Shown here: positions 34,840 to 43,091 of the stretch, piece after piece
Layout: every line of letters begins with the position of its first letter
Position numbering within the stretch: position 1 is the stretch's first letter
Assembly (NCBI RefSeq): GCF_001270745.1
Contig: NZ_KQ434755.1
Coordinates: 228,542 to 292,541, forward strand
DNA from: Jiangella muralis
GTDB lineage: Bacteria > Actinomycetota > Actinomycetes > Jiangellales > Jiangellaceae
Reading direction: 5' to 3'
Length of the DNA: 64,000 nt
Translations under genes and position numbers: made by a program
The notes under the pieces: generated by a model
Databases searched by the model: none
What the model was told of the DNA's origin: nothing
The model's input: the letters and a program-made list of their open reading frames with translations, nothing else

Positions 34840-36214
34840 CCTCGTCCTCACCGGGGGGACCGTGGCCAACGCCGACGGCGACTTCCGCGCGGACGTCGCC
34901 GTCGCCGGCGGGCGGATCGCCGCCGTGTGGCCGGCCGGCACCGCGCCGGCGTACTCGGCCGGCGAGGTGCGCGACTGCACCGGCCAGTGGATCCTGCCCG
35001 GCGGCGTGGACCCGCACGTGCACGTCGGCATCACCTTCGGCGACGTCGTCACGTCCGAGGGGCATGCGGCCTGCACCCGCGCGGCGCTGGCCGGCGGCAC
35101 CACGACGATCGTCGACTTCGCCATCCCGCGGCCCGGCCAGGACCCGCTCGCGGCGGTGCTGGAGCGGCAGGAGGGGGCCCGCCGCGGCGCCGTCACCGAC
35201 TACGCGCTGCACGGCTGCTTCACCGACGAGCACGTCGGGAACCTGGACCAGATCGACGAGCTGGTGCGGCTCGGCGTCCGGACCATCAAGGTCTACACGA
35301 CCTACCGCGACGAGCTGATGGCCGGCGACAAGCTCATCGCCGCGGTGATGAGCGCGCTGCGCCCGCACCAGGGCCTGACCTACGTCCACGCCGAGGACAA
35401 CACGACCATCGAGCGGCTGCTGGCCGAGCTGGGCGACGCCGGGCCGATCCCGTACGAGAAGATCGTCGAGGCGCGGCCGGAGTCGGCCGAGGAGAAGGCC
35501 GTCGCCCACGTGCTCGCGCTGGCGCAGGAGCAGCGCGCGCCGGTCTACTTCGTGCACCAGTCCACCCCGGCCGCCACCGAGCTGACCCGCGCCGCGCGGG
35601 CCGCCGGCGTCCCGGCGTTCTCCGAGGTCTGCCCGCACTACCTGCTGCTGGACGAGTCCGTCTACGCCGGCCGGTCGGGGGAGTGCTTCACCTGCTGCCC
35701 GCCGCTGCGGGCCCGGCCGACGGTCGACGCGCTGCTGGCCCGGGCGCTCGCTGGGCAGGTGGACACCATCGCCAGCGACCACTGCGCGTTCCGGCGCGAC
35801 CACAAGTCGGCCAACGCGCACGAGCTGCGGCAGATGCCGTTCGGGATGCCGGGCGTGCAGACCCGGCTGCCGGTGGTGCTGTCCGAGCTGGTCGTGCACC
35901 GGGGGCTGCCGGTCTCCGCCGCCGTCGAGCTGCTGTCCGCCGGCCCGGCCCGGCTCAGCGGCCTGTACCCGCGCAAGGGCGTCGTGCGGGCCGGGTCCGA
36001 CGCCGACCTCGTGCTGTGGTCCCGCGACGGCGAGACGGAGATCTCCGCCGCCGGCCTGGAGCAGGACAGCGACTACACGCCCTTCGAGGGACTGCGGGTG
36101 CACGGCCGCATCACCACGGTCGTGCGGGCCGGCGTCGTCGTCATCGGCGACGGCGCCGTCGCCGACCCACCGGCCGGGCAGCTGCTGCCGTCCGGCCCGA
36201 TCATCGTCGACTGA
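34820..36214 (+). CDS. Dihydropyrimidinase/hydantoinase family cyclic amidohydrolase
   Basis: A 464-residue amidohydrolase of normal hydantoinase length. Binuclear metal-site residues are visible: DPHVHVG (His pair, about 56-62), the Lys expected to be carbamylated in TIKVYTTY (about 157), YVHAED (about 192), YFVHQS (about 240) and the final Asp in SDHCAF (about 317). Its family opens cyclic amides such as dihydropyrimidines and hydantoins. The neighbours include a Dpp-type importer and two SDRs, so a cyclic imide or ureide ring in the imported compound is plausible. Cytoplasmic, no signal peptide. Confidence 0.92.
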   Translation: MSVPQFDLVLTGGTVANADGDFRADVAVAGGRIAAVWPAGTAPAYSAGEVRDCTGQWILPGGVDPHVHVGITFGDVVTSEGHAACTRAALAGGTTTIVDFAIPRPGQDPLAAVLERQEGARRGAVTDYALHGCFTDEHVGNLDQIDELVRLGVRTIKVYTTYRDELMAGDKLIAAVMSALRPHQGLTYVHAEDNTTIERLLAELGDAGPIPYEKIVEARPESAEEKAVAHVLALAQEQRAPVYFVHQSTPAATELTRAARAAGVPAFSEVCPHYLLLDESVYAGRSGECFTCCPPLRARPTVDALLARALAGQVDTIASDHCAFRRDHKSANAHELRQMPFGMPGVQTRLPVVLSELVVHRGLPVSAAVELLSAGPARLSGLYPRKGVVRAGSDADLVLWSRDGETEISAAGLEQDSDYTPFEGLRVHGRITTVVRAGVVVIGDGAVADPPAGQLLPSGPIIVD

Positions 36215-36230
36215 GAGAGGAGCGCCGTCC

Positions 36231-37136
36231 ATGACGCGCGTCGTCGTCCTGGGTGACACCGCCGCAACCCGCTACTTCCTGCGGCAGGGGTTGAGCATCC
36301 AGCAACTGGAGTTCGTGGGGCTGGCCACCGGGCCGGACCGGGAGCGGCTGGCCTACGGTTTCGAGTACGGCTCGGCCGCGAGCCGGTTCAAGGGCACCGT
36401 CGAGGTCGGCGCCGACGCGGTCGTGCTGGCCGGACGGTACGGCCGCGGCGGGCTGCGGCACGACACCATCCCGTTCCTGGACATGGCTGCCTCGGCCGGG
36501 GAGCCGGTCAAGCCGGACGTCGTGGTGCTCGCGGCGGACTGGGACCGGCCGCTGCCCGGCTGGCTCACCGAGTCCGCGCCCCGGGTCGTCCGGTTCGGCC
36601 GGCCCACGTCCGTCGCGCCGGAGGCGGTCGTCGTGCCGCCGGCGGTGGGGTGGGTGGCGGGGGAGATCGCCGCGGCGATCCGGCCGCTCTCGGCCGTCAC
36701 CGCTGCGGCCGTTCTTGTTGACGGTGGCGGCGTCGACGGGGACCCGGACCGGGCCGCGGCGCTGGCCGCCCGCGGCGGCGCTGCCGGTGCGGTCGTCGAT
36801 CCGTGGTCCGCCGGCGACGACATCGTGGCCGCGACGGTGGCCGACGGCGCGCCGCGCGCGGTGGCGACCGCCGTGCTCCACCTCGCCGTCGAGGAGCCGG
36901 TCGAGGCGGCGGCGGTGGTCCGCCGCATCACCTCCGCGGCCCGTCGCACCCGCCTCGACGTCCGCCCCGGCCCGGCCGGCGGCGCCGACGCGCTCGGCTC
37001 GGCGGGCGCGCTGGTCGACGCCTCCGCGGTGACGGCGGCCGGCCGGTCGGTGGTGGTCCCGTTCCACTGCGACGTGCGCACCCTGGAAGCCGCCCTCGCC
37101 TGCGACGTCACCACCGGGCTCGCGACCTGGGCCTGA
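36231..37136 (+). CDS. GAPDH-fold-like protein without catalytic site, function unknown
   Basis: A 301-residue protein. The first 75 residues align by eye with the Rossmann half of glyceraldehyde-3-phosphate dehydrogenase: VVVLGDTAATRYFLRQGL in place of INGFGRIGR, then RLAYGFEYGSAASRFKGTVE matching the tYLLKYDSvHGrF segment. The end, VVVPFHCDVRTLEAALACD, also recalls the family. The catalytic Cys motif (SCTTNC) is absent, and the middle is low-complexity and Ala/Val/Asp-rich. It is the last gene of the operon, 16 bp after the hydantoinase. It could be a degenerate dehydrogenase, a nucleotide-binding regulator or a scaffold. The assignment rests on pattern recognition only. Confidence 0.7.
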   Translation: MTRVVVLGDTAATRYFLRQGLSIQQLEFVGLATGPDRERLAYGFEYGSAASRFKGTVEVGADAVVLAGRYGRGGLRHDTIPFLDMAASAGEPVKPDVVVLAADWDRPLPGWLTESAPRVVRFGRPTSVAPEAVVVPPAVGWVAGEIAAAIRPLSAVTAAAVLVDGGGVDGDPDRAAALAARGGAAGAVVDPWSAGDDIVAATVADGAPRAVATAVLHLAVEEPVEAAAVVRRITSAARRTRLDVRPGPAGGADALGSAGALVDASAVTAAGRSVVVPFHCDVRTLEAALACDVTTGLATWA

Positions 37137-37161
37137 CGCGCTCTCGGGGTTGGTGCAAGTT

Positions 37162-37197
37162 GCGCCGGGTCCGCACGTGGGCCGTCCCCCTGCTGCC
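37162..37197 (-). repeat. Dispersed repeat R1, copy C (inverted), outer left arm of the nest
   Basis: The reverse complement reads GGCAGCAGGGGGACGGCC-CACGTGCGGACC-CGGCGC. It matches copy D at 37640-37676 almost base for base in the opposite orientation, so the two form the outer arms of a 515-bp inverted repeat. Confidence 0.8.
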
Positions 37198-37309
37198 AAG
37201 AACGGGCAGCGATCAGGGGGCGGGGGAAGTGCGGGCAGAGCCCGCCCGGCGGCGTGGGGCTGTGATGGTGGTGGTCGTCTTCGATATCGGGGGCCGTGGT
37301 CTGGGTGTG

Positions 37310-37366
37310 TCGAGGACGGTTTCTGCCATCGAGGACGACTTTCGCTGTTGAGGACGACGGGGCGGG
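37310..37366 (+). repeat. Three tandem 19-bp repeats
   Basis: Units begin at 37310, 37329 and 37348 with TCGAGGACG, TCGAGGACG and TTGAGGACG. The period is exactly 19 bp, while the second half of each unit varies. The array lies inside the nested inverted repeats. Exact spacing with variable filler resembles a protein-binding array or a slipped duplication. Confidence 0.65.
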
Positions 37367-37464
37367 TCCTGGTCTGGTGTGACGTCCTGGTCTGTGGTTG
37401 CGCTTTATGGCGGTTTCAGGGCTGGTGGCGTGACTGGGGACCAGGACGTGACGGCAGACCAGGA
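37366..37464. repeat. Inner nested stems of the 37.4-kb element
   Basis: GTCCTGGTCTG (37366-37376) pairs with CAGACCAGGA (37455-37464). Inside it ACGTCCTGG (37382-37390) pairs with CCAGGACGT (37441-37449). GTCCTGGTCTG is also directly repeated at 37384-37394. The arrangement could form a forked RNA or DNA hairpin. Confidence 0.65.
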
Positions 37465-37639
37465 GGCCGACGCCGCAGTGTCCCGCGAACGGTGCATATC
37501 GGGCGCGGGCTGTGTCCGGTTCTTCCCCGTCCCCCTGATAGGTGCCCGTTCTTGGCCGGGAGTGCGCGGGTCAAGCGGTCACCGTCGCGCGAAGCGCCTA
37601 TGGGTCCGCTTGAGGCGCGTGGTTCCGGCTAAGAAAATG

Positions 37640-37676
37640 GGCAGCAGGGGGACGGCCAACGTGCGGACCACGGCGC
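37640..37676 (+). repeat. Dispersed repeat R1, copy D, outer right arm of the nest
   Basis: GGCAGCAGGGGGACGGCCAA followed by CGTGCGGACCACGGCGC. It is the same repeat as at 47771 and 21199 and the mirror of copy C. Confidence 0.8.
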
Positions 37677-37820
37677 ACTGCCGGAAGGCGGCGAACGGAC
37701 GGCCGCCGGCGCACGGAAGCAGTTCGGCGCACCGATTGCAGCTCCAGCCAGCCAGCCTCATGACCCGACCACCGCAGGCCTCACCCGCGGAAGCGATGGG
37801 CGCGGCCGGCGGCGGCAGTG

Positions 37821-37896
37821 AGCTACAGTAACGCTTCAATAAAACTGCAACTGATCGCTTTACAACTCCTGATTCGTAGCTACAGTAACGATGTAG
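37821..37896 (+). promoter_or_regulatory. Promoter and repeated operator-like site of the MerR-XRE-cupin gene
   Basis: AGCTACAGTAACG occurs twice (37821-37833 and 37878-37890), 57 bp apart. The second copy lies in CTACA-GTAACGA-TGTAG, a short dyad. TTTACA (37859-37864) and TACAGT (37881-37886), 16 bp apart, make a credible -35/-10 pair. The repeated box therefore overlaps the -10, as expected for autoregulation by the gene that starts at 37916 behind GGAGGAGG. Confidence 0.55.
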
Positions 37897-37915
37897 TTCT
37901 AGTGGAGGAGGCCGC

Positions 37916-38740
37916 GTGTACACGGTGACCGAGGCGGCGCAGCTCGTCGGAGTCAGCAGCGGCACGCTCCGGCTGTGGGAGGCGCAGGGGCTGGTCCAGC
38001 CGCAGCGTGGGCCGGGCGGGCGGCGTCGCTACAGCGAGGCCGACCTCGAGCGGCTGCGCAAGATCCAGTGGTGGCGCCGGGTGCGCGGGCTGAACGCGCC
38101 GGCCATCCGGCGGGAGCTGGAGCGGGAGGAGTACGCGCGTCTCGGCGACGCCCAGCCGGCGGCGCCGGCGCGCCCGGAGCGGGCCGACCTGCAGCTGCGC
38201 ACGGCGCGCCGCCGGGCCGGGCTGACGCTCAAGCAGCTCAGCGAGCGCTCCGGGCTGAGCGTGTCGTTCCTCAGCGCGGTCGAGCGTGGGGTGAGCGCCC
38301 CGTCGCCGACGGCGGCCGCGCGGCTGACGGCGGCGCTGCACGGCGACGTGCGGGTCGACGCGCAGCAGGAGTCGCCGGTGCACCGCCTCGGCTCGGGCAA
38401 GCGGGTCGACATCGCGCCCGGCATCACCTACGAGTGGCTCTCCGGCCACCAGGGCCTGCTGGAGCCGCAGCTGGCCGTCGTCCAGCCCGGCGCGCACAGC
38501 GACAACACGTACCAGCACGACGGCGAGGAGTTCCTCGTCGTCCTGTCCGGCAGCTTCGAGCTCGTTCTCGGCGAGGCCGTGCGGGCGCTCACGCCGCGCG
38601 ACTCCGTCCACTTCGACAGCCAGGTGCCGCACTCGTGGGCCAACCGCGGCGACGTCGAGGCGGAGGTGCTGTGGATCACCACCGAGCGGGGCGTCTGGCA
38701 GGCCGGCTCCAGCAGCCATGGACCGCGGAAGGACGGATGA
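37916..38740 (+). CDS. MerR-XRE-cupin three-domain transcriptional regulator
   Basis: A 274-residue regulator with two different DNA-binding domains. Residues about 1-68 are MerR-type (TVTEAAQLVGVSSGTLRLWE, GGRRRYSEADLERL). Residues about 92-147 are an XRE-type helix-turn-helix (LRTARRRAGLTLKQLSERSG). Residues about 180-265 are a cupin sensor with metal-type residues in NTYQHDGEEFLVVLSG and VPHSWAN. XRE-cupin regulators are common; the MerR addition is unusual. It starts the 11-gene operon and ends 1 bp before the PuuE-like gene, so it probably senses the operon's substrate. Confidence 0.88.
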   Translation: MYTVTEAAQLVGVSSGTLRLWEAQGLVQPQRGPGGRRRYSEADLERLRKIQWWRRVRGLNAPAIRRELEREEYARLGDAQPAAPARPERADLQLRTARRRAGLTLKQLSERSGLSVSFLSAVERGVSAPSPTAAARLTAALHGDVRVDAQQESPVHRLGSGKRVDIAPGITYEWLSGHQGLLEPQLAVVQPGAHSDNTYQHDGEEFLVVLSGSFELVLGEAVRALTPRDSVHFDSQVPHSWANRGDVEAEVLWITTERGVWQAGSSSHGPRKDG

Positions 38741-38741
38741 C

Positions 38742-39662
38742 GTGAGGACTCGTGACCTGGTCGGGTACGGCCGCCGGCTGCCGGCGGGGCGATGGCCCAA
38801 CGGCGCGCGGCTGGCCGTCTCGCTGGTGCTCAACTACGAGGAGGGCTCCGAGCGCAGCTTCGCCATGGGCGACGCCGATCAGGAGACCGGCACCGAGTGG
38901 GGCCAGTACCCGTACCCCGCCGGCATCGCGAACCTGGCGATGGAGTCGATGTACGAGTACGGCTCGCGGGTCGGCGTCTGGCGCATCTTCGACATCGCCG
39001 ACTCCTTCGACGTCCCGCTGACGATCTTCGCCTGCGCCCAGGCGTTCGAGCTCAACCCCGACGTCGCCGCGTACGTCCGCGACAGCGCGCACGAGGTGTG
39101 CAGCCACGGGTACCGCTGGGAAGAGGTCTTCCGGCTGACGGAGCAGGAGGAGGCCGAGCACATCCGGCTCGCCGTCGCCAGCCTGGAGAAGACCGTCGGA
39201 CGCCGCCCCGCCGGCTGGTACTGCCGCTACGGCCCGAGCACCCGCACCCGCGAACTGCTGGTCGCCGAGGGCGGCTTCCGCTACGACAGCGACTCCTACG
39301 CCGACGACGCGCCGTACTTCGTGCTGGCCGGCGGTGAGCGCCGGCTGGTCGTGCCGTACTCGCCCGACGTCAACGACTTCCGGTTCTGGCAGGCCAACGG
39401 GCCGGCCACCGCGGCGCTGCTGACCGAGTACCTCACCGACAGCTTCGACGAGTTGTACCGGGAGTCCGAGCGGACGCCGCGGATGCTCTCGTTCGGCCTG
39501 CACCCGCGCATCATCGGCCGGCCCGGCCGCATCCGGGCGCTGCGCGACTTCATCGAGTACGCGCTCGGCCACGACGGCGTCTGGTTCGCGACCCGCGAGG
39601 AGATCGCCGACGCCTGGCTGCGGCGCGACGCGGTTGACGTCGACGAGCAGGCGGTCCGGTGA
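38742..39662 (+). CDS. PuuE-like polysaccharide deacetylase family hydrolase (allantoinase type)
   Basis: A 306-residue NodB-fold protein. GTG 38742 is chosen for GGAAGGA 8 nt upstream. The start VGYGRRLPAGRWPNGARLAV and VLNYEEGSERSF match the PuuE branch, cofactor-light allantoinases unrelated to the hydantoinase fold. Also seen are CSHGYRWEEV (about 123), CRYGPSTRTRELL (about 163) and GLHPRIIGRPGRI (about 257-269). It probably hydrolyses an allantoin-like ureide or another C-N bond. It is followed by a small cupin gene with GTGA overlap, an arrangement reminiscent of ureide pathways, but the specificity is not proved. Confidence 0.85.
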   Translation: MRTRDLVGYGRRLPAGRWPNGARLAVSLVLNYEEGSERSFAMGDADQETGTEWGQYPYPAGIANLAMESMYEYGSRVGVWRIFDIADSFDVPLTIFACAQAFELNPDVAAYVRDSAHEVCSHGYRWEEVFRLTEQEEAEHIRLAVASLEKTVGRRPAGWYCRYGPSTRTRELLVAEGGFRYDSDSYADDAPYFVLAGGERRLVVPYSPDVNDFRFWQANGPATAALLTEYLTDSFDELYRESERTPRMLSFGLHPRIIGRPGRIRALRDFIEYALGHDGVWFATREEIADAWLRRDAVDVDEQAVR

Positions 39663-40039
39663 CCGCCCTGCCGGCGCCCGACCCGTCCGCCGGGCCCGTC
39701 CAGCAGGCCGTGCTCGCGGCCGAGCCGGCGCCGTCCGGCCACCCCGGGTACGGGCTGCACGCCGGGGTCACACACCTGCTCCCCGGCGGCTCGACCCCGC
39801 TGATCAGGCACGACGTCGCCGAGTTCGTGCTGGTGCACGACGGCGTCCTCGACGCCGAGCTGGACGGCGCCGTCCGCCGGGTCCGCCGCGGCGACCACTT
39901 CACCGTCCCGGCCGGGTGCTGGCACGGCTTCACCAACCCCGGCGCGGAGCCGGCCTCGATGATCTTCGCCTTCGGCGGCGAGCCGGGACCGGTCACCGTG
40001 CGACGCGACCGTCCGGCCCGTGAAGGGAGCCTGCCATGA
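39659..40039 (+). CDS. Small single-domain cupin
   Basis: A 126-residue protein with one cupin barrel: LLPGGSTPLIRHDVAEFVLVHDGVLDAELD (about 41-70) and the second motif GDHFTVPAGCWHGFTNPG (about 80-97), where His91 may bind metal. It could be an isomerase or a ureidoglycolate-lyase-like enzyme, or an accessory binder. Both ends overlap neighbours by four bases, so it is tightly coupled to the PuuE-like enzyme and the importer ATPase. Confidence 0.8.
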   Translation: MTALPAPDPSAGPVQQAVLAAEPAPSGHPGYGLHAGVTHLLPGGSTPLIRHDVAEFVLVHDGVLDAELDGAVRRVRRGDHFTVPAGCWHGFTNPGAEPASMIFAFGGEPGPVTVRRDRPAREGSLP

Positions 40040-40848
40040 CCGGTGCGACCAACGGCCCCGCCACGACCCCAGCGGTGACGGCCGTCGAGGACGGGCAGCC
40101 GCTGATCGAGGCCGGCGGCGTCGACATGGCCTTCCGGACCGGCCGCGGCCGCCGGGCCGAGGAGCACCGGGTGCTCGAGGACGTCAGCTTCGGCATCGGC
40201 GCCGGCGAGTTCGTGTCCGTCATCGGCCCGTCCGGCGGCGGCAAGACCACCCTGCTCAGCCTGATCGCCGGCCTCGCCACGCCCACCGGCGGCCGGATCG
40301 TCGTCGGCGGCCGGCCGGTCACCGGGCCGGGCGCGGACCGCGGCGTCGTGTTCCAGCAGGACGCGATCCTGCCGTGGCGCACCGTGCGGCGCAACGTCGA
40401 GTACGGCCTCGAGCGGGCCGGCCTGCCGCGCACCGAGCGGGCCGAGCGGGCGGCCGAGTTCATCGAGCTGGTCGGGCTGACGAAGTTCGCCGACTACCTG
40501 CCCAAGCAGCTGTCCGGCGGGATGAAGAAGCGGGTGGCGATCGCCGCCGTGCTGGCCAACGACCCGGCCGTGCTGCTGATGGACGAGCCGTTCGGCGCGC
40601 TCGACTACTCGACCCGCGTGCACCTGCAGGACGAGTTGCTGCGGATCTGGGAGCAGCGCCGCGTCACCACGGTGTTCGTCACGCACGACATCGAGGAGGC
40701 GCTCTACCTCTCCGACCGGATCCTGGTGCTGGCCGGCGGCCGGCTGGCCGAGGACTTCGCCGTCCCGTTCGGCCGCCCGCGCCACCCGGAGCTGCGCATG
40801 GGCGCCCAGATCCAGCAGGCCAGGAGCCATCTCTGGGGCTACCTGTGA
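40036..40848 (+). CDS. NitT/TauT-type ABC ATPase
   Basis: A 270-residue ATPase. Walker A GPSGGGKTT (about 65-73), VVFQQDAILPW, signature QLSGGMKKRVAIA (about 157), Walker B LLMDEPFGALD (about 178), FVTHDIEEALYLSD. The family imports nitrate, sulfonates, thiamine precursors, riboflavin or other small organics. It serves the two permeases at 40845 and 43092. Confidence 0.93.
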   Translation: MTGATNGPATTPAVTAVEDGQPLIEAGGVDMAFRTGRGRRAEEHRVLEDVSFGIGAGEFVSVIGPSGGGKTTLLSLIAGLATPTGGRIVVGGRPVTGPGADRGVVFQQDAILPWRTVRRNVEYGLERAGLPRTERAERAAEFIELVGLTKFADYLPKQLSGGMKKRVAIAAVLANDPAVLLMDEPFGALDYSTRVHLQDELLRIWEQRRVTTVFVTHDIEEALYLSDRILVLAGGRLAEDFAVPFGRPRHPELRMGAQIQQARSHLWGYL

Positions 40849-41681
40849 GACTGCACCGGCTCGCCGTCAGCGCCCTGGGCTGCCTCGCGCTGGTCGCCGC
40901 GTGGGAGGTCGGCGCCTACGTCGTCGGCGGGCGCAGCGCGAACCCGGAGATCGTCTGGCCGCACCTGTCCGACGTGCTCGGCGAGGCGCTGCCCGCGCTG
41001 GCCACCGTCGACACCACCGGCGGCCAGCAGCTGACCGGCGTCGCGGACCCCAGCCTGAGCGGCGCGGCCCGGGTGCTCGGCGAACAGGCCCTGGTCACCA
41101 CGCTGCGGGTGCTCGGCGGGACCGCGCTGGGCCTGATCGCCGGCGTCGCGCTCGGGTTCCTGCTCGCCACGGTGGGCTGGTTCCGGCGCACGTTCTCGCC
41201 GGTGCTGCAGACGCTGCGGCAGGTCCCGCTGTTCGCACTGACCCTGCTCTTCGTCATCTGGTTCGGCGGCACGACCACCGGGATCGTGGTCTTCGTCGCG
41301 TTCGGGACCGGGCTGATGATGATGGTCGCGACGCAGGAGGCCATCGCGTCCGTCCCCGCCGTCCACGTCACCTACGCACGCACCCTCGGCGCCACCCGTG
41401 CCGGCGTGCTGCGCACCGTCGTGGCACCGGCCATCGTCCCGCAGCTGGCGGCGACCACCCTCGTCGTCGTCGGGCTGGCCTGGGCCATGGTCATGGCCGC
41501 CGAGTTCCTCGGCACCCAGCAGGGTCTCGGGCGGCTCATCCTCTTCTTCCAGATGTTCCAGCTGACCGACCGGATGGTCGTGGTCGCGGGCGTCCTGACG
41601 GTGCTCGCGGTCGCCTCCCAGCTGGTCCTGACGCAGGTTCTCGCCCGGCTGACCCGCTGGGTCCCGCGCGAGAACGGCTGA
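40845..41681 (+). CDS. NitT/TauT-type ABC permease 1
   Basis: A 278-residue membrane protein starting at GTG 40845 (GTGA overlap). About six hydrophobic segments and an EAA-type loop VTYARTLGATRAGVLRTVVAPAIVP (about 174-198). A periplasmic stretch of about 50 residues (30-80) follows the first helix. A second, distinct permease of the same class lies beyond the binding-protein gene, so a heterodimeric channel is likely. Confidence 0.9.
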   Translation: MRLHRLAVSALGCLALVAAWEVGAYVVGGRSANPEIVWPHLSDVLGEALPALATVDTTGGQQLTGVADPSLSGAARVLGEQALVTTLRVLGGTALGLIAGVALGFLLATVGWFRRTFSPVLQTLRQVPLFALTLLFVIWFGGTTTGIVVFVAFGTGLMMMVATQEAIASVPAVHVTYARTLGATRAGVLRTVVAPAIVPQLAATTLVVVGLAWAMVMAAEFLGTQQGLGRLILFFQMFQLTDRMVVVAGVLTVLAVASQLVLTQVLARLTRWVPRENG

Positions 41682-41706
41682 CCCTCCGACAGACAGGAGT
41701 TCACCG

Positions 41707-43077
41707 ATGATCTCCAGGCGCACCGCGGCACTGGTCGCGCTCGCCGGGTTGTCGTTCGGCGCGCTGGGCGCGTGCGGCGACGACTCGTCCGGCGACGGCA
41801 CCACCCCCGCTCTGGACGAGAGCCTGACCAACGTCGGCGTCGGCGCGTGGGACGGGGTCCTCGGCGTCGACATCACCGACGCCGACCCCGCCGTCCCCGA
41901 CGTCGAGGTCCGGCTCGCGCAGGCCCCGTTCTGGGACCACAGCACCGAGCAGATCGGCATCGAGCTGGGCTACTTCACCGACGCCGGCATCACCGTGACG
42001 CCGCAGCCGTCCGGGACCATCCTCGGGATGGACCAGATCGCGCCCCAGCTGCTGGCCGGGCAGATCGACGTGGGCACGATGGTCCCGCAGATCTGGACGT
42101 CCTCGCTGGACCAGGGCGTCACCGCGCGGGTGTTCACGTCGCGCGACATCTTCATGGGGCACGCCTTCCTGGCCGCGCCGGGCACCGGTGCACGCTCCGT
42201 CGGCGACTTCATGGATGACGGCATGGGCTGGGACGACGCCGTCGTCGCCGCCCTGGAGCAGCTCGTGGGCCAGACGGTGTACGTCACCGACGAGGCCAGC
42301 CCGCGCTCGTTCCGCGAGGTGGCGCTGGAGGCGGCCGGGCTGACCCCGGACGACTTCGAGTCCAACGTCCTCGACGACACCACCATGCAGCAGCTGGCCA
42401 TCAGCGGCCGGGCCGACTTCGTCGCGCCGGCGTCCGGGCCGAACATCGTCTCGCTGATCGCCGAGGGCTGGATCCCGCTGGTCAGCACCAGCGACATCGT
42501 CGAGCACGGCAACGCCGACCAGCTGCTGACCGTCGTCGTCAACACCGGACTGGCGGCCGAGGTGTCCTGGCTGCGGGCGAACCCGGAGACGGCGCTGCGG
42601 CTGGCGTCGGTCGGCTACCGGATCATCGACCTCAAGAAGACCGACCCGGAGGCGGCGGCGGGCATCCAGATCCCGTTCATCAACAGCATCGCCGGGACGT
42701 CGTTCACGATGGCGGACGCGGAGACGCTGGACCAGCGGATCGACCCGTTCTACTCGTTCGAGGAGCAGACCGAGTTCTTCCAGGACGAGGCGTCGCCGTT
42801 CTACTGGTCCAAGCCGATCGACGCGACGGTCGAGAGCCTGCGCGACGCGGGCCTGCTCACCGGCGAGCACGAGGCGTCCGACGTCTCGTGGGCCGACAGC
42901 ACCTGGCTGACGCTGGACTCGCTGCGCGCGCAGAGCGCCGAGCTGATCGACGAGCTGACGGCATCCGGCCTCACCGGCCAGGCGGCCGAGCAGCTCGCCG
43001 AGGCGGAGGAGTACCTCGCCGCCCGCAACTATCTGGACGCGTTCCGCTTCGCCAACGCCGCGAAGCTCAACGCCTGA
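41707..43077 (+). CDS. NitT/TauT-type ABC substrate-binding lipoprotein, longer than usual
   Basis: A 456-residue lipoprotein with signal peptide and lipobox FGALGAC (Cys about 23). The binding-protein core resembles NMT1/SsuA-type proteins (EQIGIELGYFTDAGITV, LLAGQIDVGTMVPQIW). It is over 100 residues longer than most. The extra part follows about residue 330 (FYSFEEQTEFFQDEASPFYW, then a helical C-terminus). It lies between the two permease genes. Confidence 0.9.
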   Translation: MISRRTAALVALAGLSFGALGACGDDSSGDGTTPALDESLTNVGVGAWDGVLGVDITDADPAVPDVEVRLAQAPFWDHSTEQIGIELGYFTDAGITVTPQPSGTILGMDQIAPQLLAGQIDVGTMVPQIWTSSLDQGVTARVFTSRDIFMGHAFLAAPGTGARSVGDFMDDGMGWDDAVVAALEQLVGQTVYVTDEASPRSFREVALEAAGLTPDDFESNVLDDTTMQQLAISGRADFVAPASGPNIVSLIAEGWIPLVSTSDIVEHGNADQLLTVVVNTGLAAEVSWLRANPETALRLASVGYRIIDLKKTDPEAAAGIQIPFINSIAGTSFTMADAETLDQRIDPFYSFEEQTEFFQDEASPFYWSKPIDATVESLRDAGLLTGEHEASDVSWADSTWLTLDSLRAQSAELIDELTASGLTGQAAEQLAEAEEYLAARNYLDAFRFANAAKLNA

Positions 43078-43091
43078 CCGGGGAGCGCACG

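Larger units (their letters stand above)
37196..37555. repeat. Second inverted-repeat pair of the nest
   Basis: The left arm 37196-37225 (CCAAGAACGGGCAGCGATCA, then GGGGGCGGGG) pairs with the right arm 37525-37555, whose reverse complement starts CCAAGAACGGGCACCTATCA. About five differences occur over 30 bp. The left arm directly abuts repeat R1 copy C. Confidence 0.75.
37137..37915. other. Gene-free region with nested inverted repeats
   Basis: Between two co-directional operons. Small frames here have no plausible start context or recognisable product. From 37162 to 37676 the DNA is a concentric series of inverted repeats (listed separately), and 37310-37366 is a 19-bp triple repeat. The last 100 bp hold the promoter of the MerR-XRE-cupin gene. 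The base composition dips towards A/T at 37830-37900. Confidence 0.7.

Noticed and set aside
37379-37831. 150-codon plus-strand frame in the nested repeat region
   Set aside because: No ribosome site or recognisable domain, and it crosses several inverted-repeat arms, so it is not supported as a gene.
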